From CAWJPW01 sp963844845 (GTDB taxonomy: Bacteria; Acidobacteriota; Thermoanaerobaculia; Thermoanaerobaculales; Sulfomarinibacteraceae), in contig CAWJPW010000003.1 of the NCBI GenBank assembly GCA_963844845.1, positions 434,001-498,000 of the forward strand: a stretch of 64,000 nt of DNA, given 5' to 3'. Position numbers and translations under genes: made by a program. Positions 1 to 8,881 of this stretch are shown one piece after another. Within the stretch, counting starts at the first letter, position 1; each line of letters starts with the position of its first letter. The notes beneath the pieces are model-generated. The model had not been told where the DNA came from. It did not search any database and saw only the letters and a list, made by a program, of their open reading frames with translations.

Positions 1-1244
1 TCACGGAAGCTCACGTGGAGCCCCGGTCGGGTCACCTTCACCTTGATGGCGTGGTAGGCGCCGTCGTGCCCGTGCGGGGCGTCGAAGCCCAGCGAGTAGT
101 ACGTCTTCATCTGCTCGCCGGCGGTGGTGAGCGCCGGGTTGATGCTGTTGGCGTTGAAGTAGGCGCCGCCGGTGCCGTCGGCCAGCGTGCGCGGCAGGCT
201 CTCCCAGTCGGCCTCGGAGTCGCTGGGTCGCAGGCTGCCGACACTACCGCTCTCGGCCAGGGCGTAGGTCATGGGGTTGTCGAGACCCATGGCGTTGGCC
301 ACGTAGACCCGGAAGCCGGTGGTATTGGCGAGCCGGATCATCTCGCCCCACACGGTGTTCACGTCCTCGCGGATGGAGGCGAGCACAGGATCGAAGCCGC
401 GCCGGGTCGAGGGCGGATAAGTCTGCGGCTGGTCGTTGGCCAGTTGGCTGAGCTTGGGGTGCATGGTCATGTCGCCGGTCACCACCAGGCAGGCCTTGTT
501 GCCCGGTACGGTGGCGTAGGCGCGGAAGATGTCCACCAGGCTGCGCATGAACATGTAGTAGACCTGCAGCGAGCGCTGGCCCAGTTCCCGCGCACTGAAG
601 TTCTTCAGGGCATCGAACCGGAGAGAACCTGACGCCGAGGCGGTGGCGGGCACGCTGGCGCTCAGCACCGAGGTCCGCAGGGGGTCGGTGATGAGCGTGG
701 TGTCGATATCGTGAGTGAGGCGGTGTGTGGGCTGCGTGAGCACGGCGTCGAGGGCCGAGAGCACGCGGTCGGTGTCGGTGGTGAACGGCTGCAGGATCTG
801 CGACGACGTTCCCACAACGGTCACCGACCACTCCACCGCGTCGCTGCCCTGAGCGCTGACGTAGGCTTTGGCCGCCGCCACCGCGCGCTTGAGCCACGGC
901 CGCTCGGTGAAGTTGAGGTCGAAGACGAAGGCCAGGTGACGCCGGTAGCGTAGGTCGCTGGCATCGGCCACGCTGGTCCCCGCCGGCAGGTGCACGGTGC
1001 CGTCCACCACGCGGGCGAAGTTGGTGACGGTGCGGCGTTGACCGTCCTCCCAGACCTCGAAGTCGCCCTTACTGAGGGTGCTGACCGGTTGGCCGCCGTC
1101 GGTGACCACGACGTCGACGTTGACGGTGTTCACCTCGACAACCCCTGCGAAGCTGCCGGGTTCCGCCGCCTGGGCGGGAGACACGAGCACTGCGCCCAGC
1201 ATCAGCGCGCAGCACTGCGAGAAGACTCGGGACACTCGCTGCAT
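1..1244 (-). CDS. VWFA-related (Acidobacterial-type) secreted protein, 3' end cut off by the window
   Basis: The minus-strand frame is open from an ATG at 1244 to the window edge (414 codons seen), so the C-terminus is missing. The start follows GGAGG with a six-base gap. The first 27 or so residues form a signal peptide ending SPAQA-AEPG. Next come an N-terminal domain with VEVNTVNVDVVVTD and KGDFEVWEDGQ, then a von Willebrand A-like region with HLAFVFDLNFT, KACLVVTGDM and MKTYYSLGFDAP. This order matches the VWFA-related Acidobacterial domain family, whose members are secreted or periplasmic proteins without an assigned reaction. The metal-binding DxSxS motif of true VWA domains is not intact (DLNFT instead). 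The family assignment is from recall and the function is unknown. Confidence 0.75.
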   Translation of the reverse strand, partial: MQRVSRVFSQCCALMLGAVLVSPAQAAEPGSFAGVVEVNTVNVDVVVTDGGQPVSTLSKGDFEVWEDGQRRTVTNFARVVDGTVHLPAGTSVADASDLRYRRHLAFVFDLNFTERPWLKRAVAAAKAYVSAQGSDAVEWSVTVVGTSSQILQPFTTDTDRVLSALDAVLTQPTHRLTHDIDTTLITDPLRTSVLSASVPATASASGSLRFDALKNFSARELGQRSLQVYYMFMRSLVDIFRAYATVPGNKACLVVTGDMTMHPKLSQLANDQPQTYPPSTRRGFDPVLASIREDVNTVWGEMIRLANTTGFRVYVANAMGLDNPMTYALAESGSVGSLRPSDSEADWESLPRTLADGTGGAYFNANSINPALTTAGEQMKTYYSLGFDAPHGHDGAYHAIKVKVTRPGLHVSFR

Positions 1245-1416
1245 GATCATCCTCCCGTGGCTCCAAGTCGCCCGAGCCCGGTGTCCTCGGCCGGGGTCGC
1301 TCCGTCATCGGAAGTGGGCACCTCCCACAACCAGGCACGGTATTGGAGCCTTCCCGAAGGGACGAAGCAAGCTTCGTACCACGGCGTGCAGCGCGTCCTC
1401 GACGAGGCGCGCGGGC

Positions 1417-2457
1417 TCACACCGCCAGGAGTCGCCGCACCGCTGCCGCAGCCTTCTCCACGTCGGCCATGGTGATCTCGTAGTGGGTCACCATGCGGAT
1501 GCTGTCGGGCCCCAGGGCGTGCGCTCGAACCCCTTCGGTCTCCAGCCGAGCGGCGAGCTCGCGGGCGCTGAGGGCCGCATCCTTCGCGAGGTGAAGGAAG
1601 ACGATGTTCGTGTCCACCATGGCGGGGTCAAGCACCACGCCGGGCAGCTCGGCCAGGAGCTCGGCCAGTCGGCGGGCGGTCGCGTGATCCTCGGCCAGGC
1701 GGGGGAGCATCTCGTCGAAGGCCACCAGCCCGGCGGCGGCGAGGACCCCCGCCTGGCGCATCCCGCCCCCCAGCATCTTGCGGATGCGCCGCGCCTCGGT
1801 CATCGCCGCACGGTTGCCCACCAGCACGGACCCCACCGGCGCCGCGAGACCCTTGGAGAGGCAGAACATCACGGTGTCGCAGCCCTCGGCGAGGCGCGCC
1901 GGGGGCACGCCAAGGGCAGCCGCCGCGTTGTGGATGCGAGCCCCGTCCAGGTGCACCGGAAGCTGATGGCGCCGGGCCACCGCCACCAGCTCGGCCATCC
2001 TCTGCGGCGGAGTAACCCTTCCCCCGGCGAGATTGTGAGTGTTCTCCAGCACAATCAGGCGGGTCGGGGTCCGGTAGCCGGCCGCCGGTTGGATCGCCCG
2101 TTCCAGCGCGCCCGGCGCGAGGATGCCGCGGTCACCGGCAACCGGACGGGGGAGGGCCCCCGAGATCGCCGCCATGGCCCCCATCTCGAAGTTGAAGACG
2201 TGGCAGCCGGCCTCGCCGACGACCTCCGAGCCCGGGTGGCAATGGAGGTGGACGGCGATCTGGTTACCCATCGTCCCGGAGGGCACGAAGACGGCGGCCT
2301 CCCGTTCGATGAGCTCGGCGGCTCGCTCTTCGAGCCGGTTGACGGTAGAATCCTCACCATACACATCGTCCCCGACCTCGGCCGCAGCCATGGCGCGGCG
2401 CATCGAGTCGGTGGGGTGAGTAACGGTATCGGAGCGGAGATCGATAGTGCGGACCAT
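1417..2457 (-). CDS. ltaE: low-specificity L-threonine aldolase
   Basis: This PLP enzyme of fold type I cleaves L-threonine or allo-threonine to glycine and acetaldehyde in the cytosol. At 346 residues it has normal family length. It opens with RTIDLRSDTVTHPT, the usual N-terminus, and carries HLDGARIHNA (cofactor Asp/Arg) and FCLSKGLAAPVGS with the Schiff-base lysine. The frame stays open 34 codons upstream, but the conserved N-terminus starts at the ATG at 2457. That ATG lies 7 bases after a TATACT -10 box and has no Shine-Dalgarno, which suggests a leaderless mRNA. It is transcribed divergently from the respiratory operon, 52 bases away. Confidence 0.93.
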   Translation of the reverse strand: MVRTIDLRSDTVTHPTDSMRRAMAAAEVGDDVYGEDSTVNRLEERAAELIEREAAVFVPSGTMGNQIAVHLHCHPGSEVVGEAGCHVFNFEMGAMAAISGALPRPVAGDRGILAPGALERAIQPAAGYRTPTRLIVLENTHNLAGGRVTPPQRMAELVAVARRHQLPVHLDGARIHNAAAALGVPPARLAEGCDTVMFCLSKGLAAPVGSVLVGNRAAMTEARRIRKMLGGGMRQAGVLAAAGLVAFDEMLPRLAEDHATARRLAELLAELPGVVLDPAMVDTNIVFLHLAKDAALSARELAARLETEGVRAHALGPDSIRMVTHYEITMADVEKAAAAVRRLLAV

Positions 2458-2464
2458 GGTCGCG

Positions 2465-2470
2465 AGTATA
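2465..2470 (-). promoter_or_regulatory. -10 element (TATACT) of ltaE
   Basis: TATACT on the minus strand ends 7 bases before the ltaE ATG, so transcription would begin at or next to the start codon. No convincing -35 box lies 16-18 bases upstream. It sits beside the -35 box of the divergent actA promoter. Confidence 0.45.
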
Positions 2471-2472
2471 AC

Positions 2473-2501
2473 TTGACTTCCTGTGCGAGCGAGGTTAGGA
2501 T
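2473..2501 (+). promoter_or_regulatory. sigma-70-like promoter of the ACIII-caa3 operon
   Basis: TTGACT (2473-2478) and TAGGAT (2496-2501) are separated by exactly 17 bases. The actA ATG at 2510 is 8 bases after the -10 box, so the expected transcript starts at or within a couple of bases of the start codon. Only 52 bases separate actA from ltaE, so the operon promoter has to lie here unless it is inside ltaE. Confidence 0.55.
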
Positions 2502-2509
2502 TGCGTCTC

Positions 2510-3178
2510 ATGACGAAGGAAGATCCCAATAACCGCTTCCTTTTCCCAAAATGGACCAATCTTCTGCGACCGGGAATCGCTGTAGCCGTTCTCGGAGGAG
2601 GGCTCTACGTGACGATCATCGTCACCTACGGTTTCTCTCCTCGAACCACGGATGTCGGCTATCAGCCGGTGCAGCCGGTCCCCTACAGCCACGCCCTGCA
2701 CGTGGGCCAGCTGGGTCTCGACTGTCGCTACTGTCACAACACCGTGGAGCGGACGGCGTTCGCCGCCATTCCGCCCACCCAGACCTGCATGAACTGTCAC
2801 AAGACCATCCGGACCAAGAGCCCCAAGCTCACGCCGGTCTTCACGAGCTACGCCACGGGAGTGCCGGTGGAGTGGGTCAAGGTTCACGACCTGCCCGACT
2901 ACGTGTACTTCAATCACAGCGCGCACGTGACCCACGGAGTCGGTTGTGTCACATGCCACGGGCGGGTCGACACCATGGAGAGGGTCTCCCAGGTCGAGCC
3001 CCTGTCGATGGGCTGGTGCCTGGGCTGCCACCGCAACCCGGAGAAGTACCTGCGGCCACCGGAGGCGGTGACGCAGATGGACTGGAAGCCCGCGGAAGGG
3101 CAGCTGGCCGTGGGCCGGCGCGTCCGCCAGGAGCTCAACATCAACCCACGCACGGATTGCTACACATGTCACCGATAA
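2510..3178 (+). CDS. actA: alternative complex III subunit A, membrane-anchored pentaheme cytochrome c
   Basis: ActA is the pentaheme cytochrome of alternative complex III, which oxidises menaquinol and passes electrons to cytochrome c or directly to the oxidase. It has 222 residues. A hydrophobic anchor spans about residues 20-42, and five heme sites follow: CRYCH, CMNCH, CVTCH, CLGCH and CYTCH, the last at the extreme C-terminus. The ATG at 2510 is preferred over a GTG at 2483 because the promoter -10 box overlaps that longer frame. Its last 13 bases overlap actB, implying translational coupling. Confidence 0.92.
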   Translation: MTKEDPNNRFLFPKWTNLLRPGIAVAVLGGGLYVTIIVTYGFSPRTTDVGYQPVQPVPYSHALHVGQLGLDCRYCHNTVERTAFAAIPPTQTCMNCHKTIRTKSPKLTPVFTSYATGVPVEWVKVHDLPDYVYFNHSAHVTHGVGCVTCHGRVDTMERVSQVEPLSMGWCLGCHRNPEKYLRPPEAVTQMDWKPAEGQLAVGRRVRQELNINPRTDCYTCHR

Positions 3179-6100
3179 GCAAGCAGTACTGGCGCAGCCT
3201 CGAGGACCTCACCCGGGCCCCCGAGTTCGAAGAGATGGTCGCACGGGAGTTCCCGGGCGAGCACTGGGAGACCCTGCCGCCGGCCACCCGGCGCCAGTTT
3301 CTCAAGGTGATGGGCGCCTCCCTGGCGCTGGCGGGGCTGACCTCGTGCCGCTGGCCGGAGCAGGAGATCGTGCCCTTCGCCTACCGTCCCGACGGACGCA
3401 CGCCGGGAGTTCCGCAGCAGTTCGCCACAGCCATCGAGCTGGCCGGCAGCGCAGTGGGCCTCCTCGTTACCAGCTTCGACGGCCGCCCCATCAAGGTCGA
3501 GGGCAACCCCAACCACCCCGGGAGCCTGGGCGGCGCCTCCGCGCTCGACCAGGCCAGCGTCCTCGGTCTCTACGACCCCGACCGTTCGCGCAACCCGATT
3601 CAGCGTGAGGGCAGCCAGGAGTTCACCCGCTCCTGGGACGAGGTCCAGAAGTTCCTGGCCGGGCACTTCACGCCCGAGACCCAGGGAGACGGAGCCAGCA
3701 TCGCGGTGCTCGCCGAGGCCTCGTCGTCGCCGATCCTGAAGGCGTGGCGCAGGAGGTTGCTCGAGCGCTACCCGCGGGCGAGCTGGTACGAGTACGAGGC
3801 GGTGTCCTTCGACGGTGAGCGCGCAGGCCTAGCCCAGGTCTACGGCCGCCCCCTGCGGGCGATGCCGCGGCTCGACCGCGCCGAGGTGTTCGCCTGCTTC
3901 GACGCCGACCCGCTTCTCTCCCACCCGGCCGCGGTGCGCCTGGCCCACGACTTCGCAGCCGCCCGCCGGCCCGACGTCGACCGGATGATCCGCCTGTGGG
4001 CGGTGGAGCCAAGCTACAGCTCCACCGGCGCCATGGCGGACCACCGCCTCGCTGTACCGGGGTCGGCGGTAGGGCGCGTGCTCCTCGCGGTGGCCCGTGC
4101 CCTGGCCGGCCACGGGGTGAGCGTTCCGGGTGTCACGACAGACTCCGGCGCCGGGCTCTCGGATGATGAGGCCGCCTTCGCTACGGCCCTGGCTCGTGAC
4201 CTCGCCACGCACCGACGTCGTGCGCTGGTGATGGCGGGCCCGTCCCAACCCGAAGCGGTGCACGCGCTGGCGCACGCGGTCAACGCCGCCCTGGGCAGCG
4301 TCGGCGAGGCGCTGGAGCTGATGGAGGATCCCGAGCCGGAGCGACGCTCGCATGTCGAGGCCATCGCCGAGCTGGCTGGCCGGATGCGGAGCGGCGAGGT
4401 CAGGACCTTGGTTCTCGTGGGCGGCAACCCCGCCTACGACGCCCCCGCCGACCTGGGCTTTGCCGAGCTGCTCGAGCAGGTCCCGACCACGGTGCACCTC
4501 GGGCTCTACCGGGACGAGACCGGTGCGCGCGCCTCGTGGCACATCCCACGAGCGCATGTCCTCGAGTCCTGGGGAGACGCCCGCTTCTGGGACGGGACCG
4601 TCGCGGTGGTGCAGCCCCTCATCGAGCCGCTCTATGGCGGCAGGACGCCCGCGGAGCTGGTGGCGATGATGCTGGGACAGATGCCCGTCAAGGGCTACGA
4701 CCTGGTGCGCGCCGAGCAGCAGGCCGCCGCCAGTGGACCGTTCGACGCCTGGTGGCGCAAGGTGCTGCACGCGGGTGTCGTCGACGGCAGCGCCTGGGCG
4801 GCGGTGACTCCCGCCCCGGATGCCGGCCGGGCGGCCCGCGCCGCTGCAGAGTTGGCGGCGGTAGGCCAAGGGGACGACAGCGGCCTCGAGCTCGACCTCA
4901 TGCCCGACCGCAAGCTCTGGGATGGTCGCTTCGCCAACAACGCGTGGCTGCAGGAGCTTCCTGACGCGCTCACCAAGGTGGCCTGGGACAACGCCCTCCT
5001 CGTGGCGCCCGCCACCGCCGACCAGCTGGGGGTGCGCACCAACGACTTGGTGGCGGTGACAACCTCGGTCGGTGAGCTGGAGCTCCCGGTCTACGTCCTT
5101 CCTGGTCAGGCCGTCGGCGCCGTGAGCGTGGCGCTGGGCTACGGGCGCCGCGCCGCCGGCAAGGTGGGCGACGACGTCGGCATCGACGCGTTCCCGGTGC
5201 GCACAACGGCGGCGCCGTGGCACCTGGCGGGGGTCGGCGTGCGCGCGACCGGCGGCAGCCACACCCTGGCCACCACCCAGGACCACCACATCATCGACAG
5301 CATCGGCTTCGCCGCCCGGCAGAAGCGGGTCGGCGAGCTGGTCCGCGAGGCGGACGTCGCCGAGTACCGCGCCGACCCGGAGGTCTTCCACGAGATGGCG
5401 GAGGTGCCGCCGCTCAAGCAGCTGTGGCAGGCCTTCGAGTACGAGGGCGACCAGTGGGGCATGTCGGTCGACCTCAACGCTTGCGTCGGCTGCAACGCCT
5501 GTGTGGTGGCCTGCCAGGCGGAGAACAACGTTCCGGTGGTGGGCCGCGAGCAGGTGATCCGTCAGCGCGAGATGCACTGGCTGCGCCTCGACCGTTACTT
5601 CACGGGTCCCACCGAGCGGCCGCGGGTCGCCTTCCAGCCGCTCGCCTGCGTGCACTGCGAGAACGCTCCCTGCGAGTCGGTGTGCCCGGTGGGGGCCACC
5701 CAGCACACCCACGACGGCCTCAACGCCATGGTCTACAACCGCTGCATCGGCACCCGCTACTGCTCCAACAACTGCCCCTACAAGGTGCGCCGCTTCAACT
5801 TCTTCAACTACCATCGCCACCTCACCCAGGTGGAGAAGATGCAGTACAACCCCAACGTCACGGTGCGCAGCCGGGGCGTCATGGAGAAGTGCACCTACTG
5901 CGTGCAGCGCATCGAGTCGGCCCGCATCGCCGCGCGCCGCGACAACCGGCCCATCCGCGAAGGCGAGGTGGTGCCGGCGTGCGCCCAAACCTGCCCGGCG
6001 AAGGCCATAGTTTTCGGCAACCTCAACGACTCCTCGAGCGCGATCTCGGCCGAGCGCGGCAGCGACCGCGCCTACGCGATCCTGGCCGAGGTCAACACGC

Positions 6101-6198
6101 GCGCGCGCACCCACTACCTCGGCCGCCTGCGCAACCCCGCCGAGGGCGTCGCTGACGGCGCGGCAGCAGGACACGGGAAGGAGCCGGTTTCCGCATGA
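3166..6198 (+). CDS. actB: alternative complex III subunit B, iron-sulfur protein fused to a molybdopterin-oxidoreductase-like domain
   Basis: At 1010 residues this has the length and layout of ActB. A twin-arginine motif (RRQFLK, about residue 42) begins a hydrophobic stretch ending LTSC. A long region homologous to molybdopterin oxidoreductases follows; in characterised ACIII it carries no molybdenum. The C-terminal ferredoxin-like part has four Cys clusters: CVGCNACVVAC near 772, CVHCENAPC near 827, CIGTRYCSNNCP near 860, and CTYC with CAQTCP near 909-943. That fits three [4Fe-4S] and one [3Fe-4S] centres. The ATG at 3166 lies inside the actA end; a longer upstream frame is only a shadow of actA. 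The stop overlaps actC by 4 bases. Confidence 0.93.
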   Translation: MSPISKQYWRSLEDLTRAPEFEEMVAREFPGEHWETLPPATRRQFLKVMGASLALAGLTSCRWPEQEIVPFAYRPDGRTPGVPQQFATAIELAGSAVGLLVTSFDGRPIKVEGNPNHPGSLGGASALDQASVLGLYDPDRSRNPIQREGSQEFTRSWDEVQKFLAGHFTPETQGDGASIAVLAEASSSPILKAWRRRLLERYPRASWYEYEAVSFDGERAGLAQVYGRPLRAMPRLDRAEVFACFDADPLLSHPAAVRLAHDFAAARRPDVDRMIRLWAVEPSYSSTGAMADHRLAVPGSAVGRVLLAVARALAGHGVSVPGVTTDSGAGLSDDEAAFATALARDLATHRRRALVMAGPSQPEAVHALAHAVNAALGSVGEALELMEDPEPERRSHVEAIAELAGRMRSGEVRTLVLVGGNPAYDAPADLGFAELLEQVPTTVHLGLYRDETGARASWHIPRAHVLESWGDARFWDGTVAVVQPLIEPLYGGRTPAELVAMMLGQMPVKGYDLVRAEQQAAASGPFDAWWRKVLHAGVVDGSAWAAVTPAPDAGRAARAAAELAAVGQGDDSGLELDLMPDRKLWDGRFANNAWLQELPDALTKVAWDNALLVAPATADQLGVRTNDLVAVTTSVGELELPVYVLPGQAVGAVSVALGYGRRAAGKVGDDVGIDAFPVRTTAAPWHLAGVGVRATGGSHTLATTQDHHIIDSIGFAARQKRVGELVREADVAEYRADPEVFHEMAEVPPLKQLWQAFEYEGDQWGMSVDLNACVGCNACVVACQAENNVPVVGREQVIRQREMHWLRLDRYFTGPTERPRVAFQPLACVHCENAPCESVCPVGATQHTHDGLNAMVYNRCIGTRYCSNNCPYKVRRFNFFNYHRHLTQVEKMQYNPNVTVRSRGVMEKCTYCVQRIESARIAARRDNRPIREGEVVPACAQTCPAKAIVFGNLNDSSSAISAERGSDRAYAILAEVNTRARTHYLGRLRNPAEGVADGAAAGHGKEPVSA

Positions 6199-7652
6199 GC
6201 GCGATTCCCGCCGACACCCGCATGTCGCTGGACAACACCTCGGACGACCCGGTCCGCCGGGCGCCTCTGATCCTCGGCAAGGACTTCGCCGGAGTCACCG
6301 ACGCGGTGTGCCAGATCGTCGAGCAGCCCAAGCCGCCGCGGGCGTGGTACGTGGCCTTCGCGATCTCCGCCACCATGACCGCCGTGCTCATCGCCATGGT
6401 GACCTACCTGCTGCTCGTGGGCGTCGGGGTGTGGGGGGTGGAGATTCCCGTCGCCTGGGGCTTCGCCATCGTCAACTTCGTGTTCTGGGTGGGTATCGGC
6501 CATGCGGGCACGCTGATCTCGGCGATCCTCTTTCTGCTGCGGCAGAAGTGGCGGACCTCCATCAACCGCTTCGCCGAGGCGATGACCATCTTCGCGGTGG
6601 TGTGCGCCGGCCTCTTCCCCGCCATCCACGTGGGCCGGGCCTGGGTCGCCTATTGGATGTTCCCGATTCCCAACCAGATGCTCATGTGGCCGCAGTTCCG
6701 CAGCCCCCTGCTGTGGGATGTCTTCGCGGTCTCCACCTACGCCACGGTCTCGCTGCTCTTCTGGTACATGGGGATGATCCCGGACCTCGCCACCATCCGC
6801 GACCGCGCCACCACCAAGCTGCGCTACTACATCTACGGCGTCCTCTGCCTGGGTTGGCGGGGCTCCAACCGGCACTGGCACCGATTCGAGACCGCCTACC
6901 TGCTGCTCGCCGCCCTGGCGACCCCCCTGGTGCTGTCGGTGCACTCGGTGGTGAGCTTCGACTTCGCGGTGGCGCAGCTGCCCGGCTGGCACTCCACCAT
7001 CTTCCCGCCCTACTTCGTCGCCGGCGCCATCTTCTCGGGCTTTGCCATGGTGGTGACCCTGGCGATCCCGGCGCGCCAGTTCTTCGGGCTCAAACAGATC
7101 ATCACCCTTCGGCACCTGGAGAACATGGCCAAGGTGATGCTCGCCACCGGCTCCATGGTCGGGCTCGCTTACTCCACCGAGTTCTTCATCGCCTGGTACA
7201 GCGGCAACCCCTACGAGGGCTTCACCTTTTTGAACCGTGCCTTCGGCCCCTACGCCTGGGCCTACTGGATCATGGTCACCTGCAATGTCGTGGTGCCCCA
7301 GGTCTTCTGGATCAAGAAGCTGCGTACCAACGTGGCGGTGCTGTGGGTGGCATCTGTTCTCATCAACGTCGGCATGTGGTTCGAGCGGTTCGTCATTGTG
7401 GTGTCGGCGCTGAGCCGTGACTACCTGCCGTCCAGCTGGGGCTACTACAAGCCGAGTTGGGTGGATCTCCTCACCTTGGCGGGCTCGTTCGGCCTCTTCT
7501 TCACGCTGTTCCTGCTGTTCCTCCGCTTCATGCCCATGATCGCCATGGCCGAGGTCAAGAGCATCCTGCCGGGCGCCCACCCAGGGCACGGCGGAGGGCC
7601 GGGTCACGAGCCGGAAGGCGGGCTCGAGGCCGCCCTGGGAGGTGCCGAATGA
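6195..7652 (+). CDS. actC: alternative complex III subunit C, NrfD/PsrC-like quinol-oxidising membrane protein
   Basis: ActC is one of the two NrfD-like integral membrane subunits of ACIII and holds the menaquinol site. The 485-residue sequence contains about ten hydrophobic segments, with typical NrfD-type stretches such as GIGHAGTLISAILFL and FPAIHVGRAW. The short C-terminal tail is rich in Gly and His. The ATG overlaps the actB stop (ATGA), and the stop overlaps the actD start in the same way, so actBCD are translationally coupled. Confidence 0.93.
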   Translation: MSAIPADTRMSLDNTSDDPVRRAPLILGKDFAGVTDAVCQIVEQPKPPRAWYVAFAISATMTAVLIAMVTYLLLVGVGVWGVEIPVAWGFAIVNFVFWVGIGHAGTLISAILFLLRQKWRTSINRFAEAMTIFAVVCAGLFPAIHVGRAWVAYWMFPIPNQMLMWPQFRSPLLWDVFAVSTYATVSLLFWYMGMIPDLATIRDRATTKLRYYIYGVLCLGWRGSNRHWHRFETAYLLLAALATPLVLSVHSVVSFDFAVAQLPGWHSTIFPPYFVAGAIFSGFAMVVTLAIPARQFFGLKQIITLRHLENMAKVMLATGSMVGLAYSTEFFIAWYSGNPYEGFTFLNRAFGPYAWAYWIMVTCNVVVPQVFWIKKLRTNVAVLWVASVLINVGMWFERFVIVVSALSRDYLPSSWGYYKPSWVDLLTLAGSFGLFFTLFLLFLRFMPMIAMAEVKSILPGAHPGHGGGPGHEPEGGLEAALGGAE

Positions 7653-8227
7653 GCACCGTCGCGCGTGAGCGCCACGAAGCACAGACCGCTGGTGAGGGGC
7701 CGAAGCTGTACGGCCTGCTCGCCGAGTTCCATACCGTGGACGTCCTCCTCGACGCGGCCGAGAGCGTGCGCGACGCCGGCTTCACCCGCTGGGACTGCTA
7801 CTCGCCGTTCGCGGTACACGGCCTCGACGGCGCCATGGGCGTGCGCCGCACCAAGCTGCCGTGGGTCGTGGCCGGCGCCGGCGCCACCGGCTGCGCAGTG
7901 GGCCTCGGGCTGCAGTACTGGACCTCGGTGGTTGACTACCCGTGGGTGATCAGCGGCAAGCCGTACTTCAGCGTGCCGGCGTTCATCCCCATCGTGTTCG
8001 AGCTGACCATCCTGTTCGCGGCCATCGCCGGCCTGGTGGCGATGCTGGGCTTCAACAAGCTGCCGCAGCTCTACCACCCGCTCTTCGCGAGTCGGCGCTT
8101 CCGCAGGGTCACCGACGACCGCTTCTTCGTGGCCATCGAGGCGGACGATCCCCGCTTCGACCGGGAGCGCACGCGAGCGCTGCTCGAGTCCCTTGGCGCG
8201 GTGGTGGTGGAGGAGGTGGAGGAGTGA
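7649..8227 (+). CDS. actD: alternative complex III subunit D (DUF3341 family)
   Basis: This 192-residue protein matches the DUF3341 family, the small two-helix subunit of ACIII. It has the N-terminal LYGLLAEFHTVDVLLDAAE segment, the SPFAVHGLDGAMG turn, two transmembrane helices (about residues 70-92 and 107-132), and a C-terminal soluble part ending in a ferredoxin-like fold (ADDPRFD, LLESLGA). It is probably structural, packing against the iron-sulfur and NrfD-like subunits. The ATG at 7649 is chosen because it overlaps the actC stop; the frame extends upstream only as a shadow of actC. Confidence 0.9.
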   Translation: MSTVARERHEAQTAGEGPKLYGLLAEFHTVDVLLDAAESVRDAGFTRWDCYSPFAVHGLDGAMGVRRTKLPWVVAGAGATGCAVGLGLQYWTSVVDYPWVISGKPYFSVPAFIPIVFELTILFAAIAGLVAMLGFNKLPQLYHPLFASRRFRRVTDDRFFVAIEADDPRFDRERTRALLESLGAVVVEEVEE

Positions 8228-8868
8228 TGCCGAGGTGGCTGTCCTACACGCTCGTGGTCCTGCTGGTCCTGTCCTGGGTGCCGCTGGCGATCATCGCCAA
8301 GGCGCGCGTCTCCAAGTCGACCCAGCCACGTATCCACATCATTCCGGACATGGACAACCAGCCCAAGCTCAAGGCCCAGTCTTCCAATCCCATGTTTGCC
8401 GACGGCCGTGCCATGCGCCCGCCGGTGGCCGGCGCCGTGGCGGTGGACGCGCCCGATCCCGGCGACCCTGTGACGAGCGGGCGGCGCAACGGAGAGTTCG
8501 TAGAGCACATGCCCATGCGGGTGACCATGGGGATGATGCGACGCGGCCAGCAGCGCTTCGATATTTACTGTGCGCCCTGCCACGGTCTGGTGGGGGAGGG
8601 GGACGGGATGGTGGCCAAGCGCGCCGACCAGCTCCAGGAGGGGACGTGGGTGCCCCCCACCTCGCTCCAGAGCGACCTGGTACGCAGCCACCCCGACGGC
8701 AAGATCTTCGACATCATCACCAACGGCATCCGCAACATGCCGCCGTACGGCCCGCAGATCCCGGTCGCCGACCGCTGGGCCATCGTGGCGTACGTGCGGG
8801 CGCTCCAGCGCAGCCAGCACGCCTCGGTGGGGGACGTACCCCCCGAGCTGCGCTCGGCGCTGCGCTAG
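8227..8868 (+). CDS. actE: alternative complex III subunit E, monoheme cytochrome c
   Basis: ActE is the monoheme cytochrome c subunit that takes electrons from the pentaheme subunit. The 213-residue protein begins with a hydrophobic export or anchor segment (about residues 5-24). It carries a single heme site, CAPCH, near residue 117, with the following GEGDGM typical of class I cytochrome domains in this family. A distal Met is probable within NMPPYGPQI. Its ATG shares an A with the actD TGA. Confidence 0.9.
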   Translation: MPRWLSYTLVVLLVLSWVPLAIIAKARVSKSTQPRIHIIPDMDNQPKLKAQSSNPMFADGRAMRPPVAGAVAVDAPDPGDPVTSGRRNGEFVEHMPMRVTMGMMRRGQQRFDIYCAPCHGLVGEGDGMVAKRADQLQEGTWVPPTSLQSDLVRSHPDGKIFDIITNGIRNMPPYGPQIPVADRWAIVAYVRALQRSQHASVGDVPPELRSALR

Positions 8869-8881
8869 GCGGGGGTGGAGC

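Noticed and set aside
15..632. A plus-strand frame at the left edge
   Set aside because: It is antisense to the truncated VWFA-type gene, which has a signal peptide and recognisable domains.
2483..2509. An earlier GTG start for actA
   Set aside because: The promoter -10 box lies within that stretch, so it would not be transcribed; the ATG at 2510 also gives the usual short N-terminus.
3829..6174. A 781-codon open frame on the minus strand opposite actB
   Set aside because: High G+C keeps the antisense frame open. It has no family motifs, and the plus-strand protein shows clear iron-sulfur motifs.
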